Shown piece after piece: positions 62,561-64,000 of a DNA stretch of 64,000 nucleotides. Below the pieces are notes generated by a model. It was given only the letters and a program-made list of their open reading frames with translations, did no database searches and had not been told where the DNA came from. The stretch lies in contig CAJUEJ010000023.1 in assembly GCA_910585435.1 (NCBI GenBank), forward strand, positions 1-64,000. Direction: 5' to 3'. Origin of the DNA: an uncultured Hungatella sp. (GTDB taxonomy: Bacteria; Bacillota; Clostridia; Lachnospirales; Lachnospiraceae). The position numbers and the translations under genes are program-made. The first letter of the stretch is position 1, and each line of letters opens with the position of its first letter.

Positions 62561-63046
62561 TCATCTAAGGCAATAGGACAGAATCCGTTTAAAGGGATGG
62601 AACAATACAGAGGCAACCGCCAGATTGCCCAATCCATGTAAAAGATCAAAAGGGATTCCTGCAATCCACCAGGCCAGGGCCGCCCCAAGGCCGCCGGCCA
62701 GATAGGGAATGGAGCAAAGGAGGCCGAAGCACAGGCCGAACCCGCAGGAGAGAAACCAGTATCCCCAATCAGGGGAATGGAATTTTTTTAACAGCCAGGT
62801 ACATCCGGCCAGTATGGGCCAGATGTACAGGTAAGAAATCCACCAGATACCGAATCCGTATAGCAGCCCTTCCAGCAGGCTGAATGCCAGCAGGATGGGG
62901 ATAACCCGTTTTCCCAAAACCAGGGTATAGAGAATCACTGATAAAGACACCAGCTCAATATTAGGCAGATAGGACAGGGCTACCTGCAGGACAAATAAAA
63001 CTGCTGTGAGAAGCCCGTCTGCTGCCAGGCGCTTGCTGTTATTCAT
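62561..63046 (-). CDS. ECF transporter S component
   Basis: A 161-aa membrane protein with five to six helices and the general S-component pattern (LAADGLLTAVLFVLQVALSYLPNIELVSLSVILYTLVLGKR). It binds a vitamin or metal and docks on a shared ECF module not present here. It overlaps the DUF4430-like gene by 4 nt, a pairing seen in cobalamin-type ECF systems, so vitamin B12 or a related corrinoid is a reasonable guess. No cobalamin riboswitch was found upstream. Confidence 0.8.
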   Translation of the reverse strand: MNNSKRLAADGLLTAVLFVLQVALSYLPNIELVSLSVILYTLVLGKRVIPILLAFSLLEGLLYGFGIWWISYLYIWPILAGCTWLLKKFHSPDWGYWFLSCGFGLCFGLLCSIPYLAGGLGAALAWWIAGIPFDLLHGLGNLAVASVLFHPFKRILSYCLR

Positions 63047-63465
63047 GAAGCATCTCCTGCGGTATAGACCAACCGGTAGTGCTGTCCGTCTTCAATGGGC
63101 TGTTGGCTGACTCCGTAGTTGCAGGGGGTATCATCCAGAGTAATAGACCAGAAGGCGCCGTTTTTATTGTAATCCGCTTCCACACCGTTGACTGTGAGAA
63201 TCATCAGGCCGAACTGCTCTGTGCGGGAACCGTCTATAGTCAGCCCTTCCATTTCGGAGACAGCCTGCTCTAAATATTCTGCTTCGGTCTCAACCGTATA
63301 AGTTTCTGTTGACGAATCTTCGTATACAACCTCCAGTGTGATTGTCTTGCTGCCCTTGACAGCGGCAGGGCGGAGATTCAGATAGAGAAGTAAAAGGCCT
63401 GCCGCCGCCAGACAGAAGGCTGCCAGGCATATGGCAAAGGGTTTCCAGTTTGTTTTTTCTTTCAT
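63043..63465 (-). CDS. Membrane-anchored DUF4430-like domain protein
   Basis: A 140-aa protein with an N-terminal helix (about 8-30, PFAICLAAFCLAAAGLLLLYL) and an extracellular domain ending FGLMILTVNGVEADYNKNGAFWSITLDDTPCNYGVSQQPIEDGQHYRLVYT. That pattern is DUF4430, a fold related to the C-terminal domain of transcobalamin. It could capture the ligand for the coupled S component. ATG 63465 follows an AGAGGA box; a TTG two codons earlier is rejected. The ~250 bp upstream show no clear riboswitch or promoter. Confidence 0.75.
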   Translation of the reverse strand: MKEKTNWKPFAICLAAFCLAAAGLLLLYLNLRPAAVKGSKTITLEVVYEDSSTETYTVETEAEYLEQAVSEMEGLTIDGSRTEQFGLMILTVNGVEADYNKNGAFWSITLDDTPCNYGVSQQPIEDGQHYRLVYTAGDAS

Positions 63466-63718
63466 GTGCAATCCTCTTTCTTTCAGAATATTCTTTCTAC
63501 AATTCCTTTCAGGTTTACTTTAAAAAGTAAAACTATTTTACCATTGTCAATTCCAAGTTTCAACTCTATAATAGGAGAAGCGGCGATTCATTACCATTTA
63601 TTTTCCAGCTAATCACTACACGGATAGCCGGGAAGCTGCACGCAACGGCTGTGTTTCAGGCCATACAGTAATCAGTACAAAAATGTACACGGCAGGTATA
63701 TGGACGGAAGGATTTTTT

Positions 63719-64000
63719 ATGGAAGATTTATTGAAAAATTTTAGTGTAAAACGGATAACACCAAAACAACCTCCGCAAAAAGGGCTGTCAGAGTATGATT
63801 CGCTAGAACAGCGCCTGTTTAGCGCGGGGAAGGTGCTGGCAGGCATCGGACAGGAGTGGCAGATAGACAGAGAAGCCCGGACAGCTGGTGACAGCAGAAT
63901 CATGGAGGCCTATGAGGCTCTGTATCAGATGGTGAAGGACAAGGACTATTTTATAGTCACCACCAACACGGATGCCATGATTTATCAGTCGTCTCTGGAT
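63719..64000 (+). CDS. Sir2-like NAD-dependent deacylase-type protein (3' partial)
   Basis: The first 94 codons of a gene that runs off the window. A GGAAGGA box precedes ATG 63719. The stretch ALYQMVKDKDYFIVTTNTDAMIYQSSLD matches the Sir2 pattern in which YFIVTTN-D precedes the substrate loop; the NAD-binding GAGxS segment of classic sirtuins is not seen in the visible part. It may be a divergent sirtuin of the kind linked to macrodomain proteins. Moderate confidence only. Confidence 0.5.
   Translation, partial: MEDLLKNFSVKRITPKQPPQKGLSEYDSLEQRLFSAGKVLAGIGQEWQIDREARTAGDSRIMEAYEALYQMVKDKDYFIVTTNTDAMIYQSSLD

Noticed and set aside
63466..63718. Cobalamin riboswitch upstream of the ECF/DUF4430 genes
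   Set aside because: The B12-box and its surrounding pattern are not found on either strand; only scattered short dyads.

Overview
The window looks like the chromosome of a gut-type Lachnospiraceae (Clostridium cluster XIVa) bacterium. The evidence is strong Firmicutes ribosome binding sites (AAGGAGG type), ftsEX followed by a CtpA protease, YesMN two-component systems, several CUT1 sugar ABC importers without their own ATPase, GH94 phosphorylases, LoaP-type NusG paralogs and a FliB-like protein. No rRNA, tRNA or CRISPR array is visible. Species cannot be assigned from the sequence alone.

Layout. 1-5.4 kb: 3' part of an MsmK/UgpC-type ABC ATPase, a CdaR/PucR-type regulator, ftsE-ftsX, a 164-bp near-perfect palindrome, and an S41 protease. 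5.5-15 kb: a sugar-phosphorylase locus, with an ABC importer on the minus strand (its binding protein frameshifted in a run of eight G/C) diverging from two GH94 phosphorylases, then an AraC regulator. 15-18.9 kb: FliB-like methylase, GNAT acetyltransferase, fucO. 19.2-22.5 kb: a serine recombinase, a LoaP gene that looks like a chimera, and the decayed remains of a polysaccharide locus. 22.7-24.2 kb: an AAA/PD-(D/E)XK protein. 24.4-32.7 kb: YesN/YesM, a second CUT1 importer, a Gfo/Idh/MocA oxidoreductase and a TIM-barrel isomerase. 32.8-52.5 kb: an apparent invertible promoter, two tandem LoaP antiterminators and an AT-rich extracellular/capsular polysaccharide operon of about 18 kb. Its genes are an aminotransferase, a priming sugar-phosphate transferase, glycosyltransferases, two LicD proteins, a TarI-like cytidylyltransferase, Wzy, Wzx and unusual fusion enzymes. 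52.5-54.7 kb: an IS-end-like hairpin, an Rpn-type nuclease with a heptad-repeat tail, and a dead short-chain dehydrogenase. 54.7-62.6 kb: a LacI-controlled catabolic locus with isomerase, VOC protein, LacI regulator, a third CUT1 importer and an oxidoreductase; two of its transcription units share a leader sequence of about 95 nt. 62.6-64 kb: ECF S component, DUF4430-like protein, and the start of a Sir2-like gene.

How it works together. The three CUT1 importers have two permeases each and no ATPase, so a shared MsmK-type ATPase, such as the one at the left edge, probably powers all of them. The most interesting system is the polysaccharide switch. Two 28-bp inverted copies of a dyad-symmetric site, shaped like serine-recombinase crossover sites, flank 162 bp holding a leftward extended -10 promoter and a rightward terminator. 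In the orientation shown the operon would be OFF; inversion would aim the promoter at loaP and its operon. The serine recombinase about 13 kb upstream is the obvious candidate enzyme. The recombinase-linked locus keeps the same leader but has lost the switch segment and most of its polysaccharide genes.
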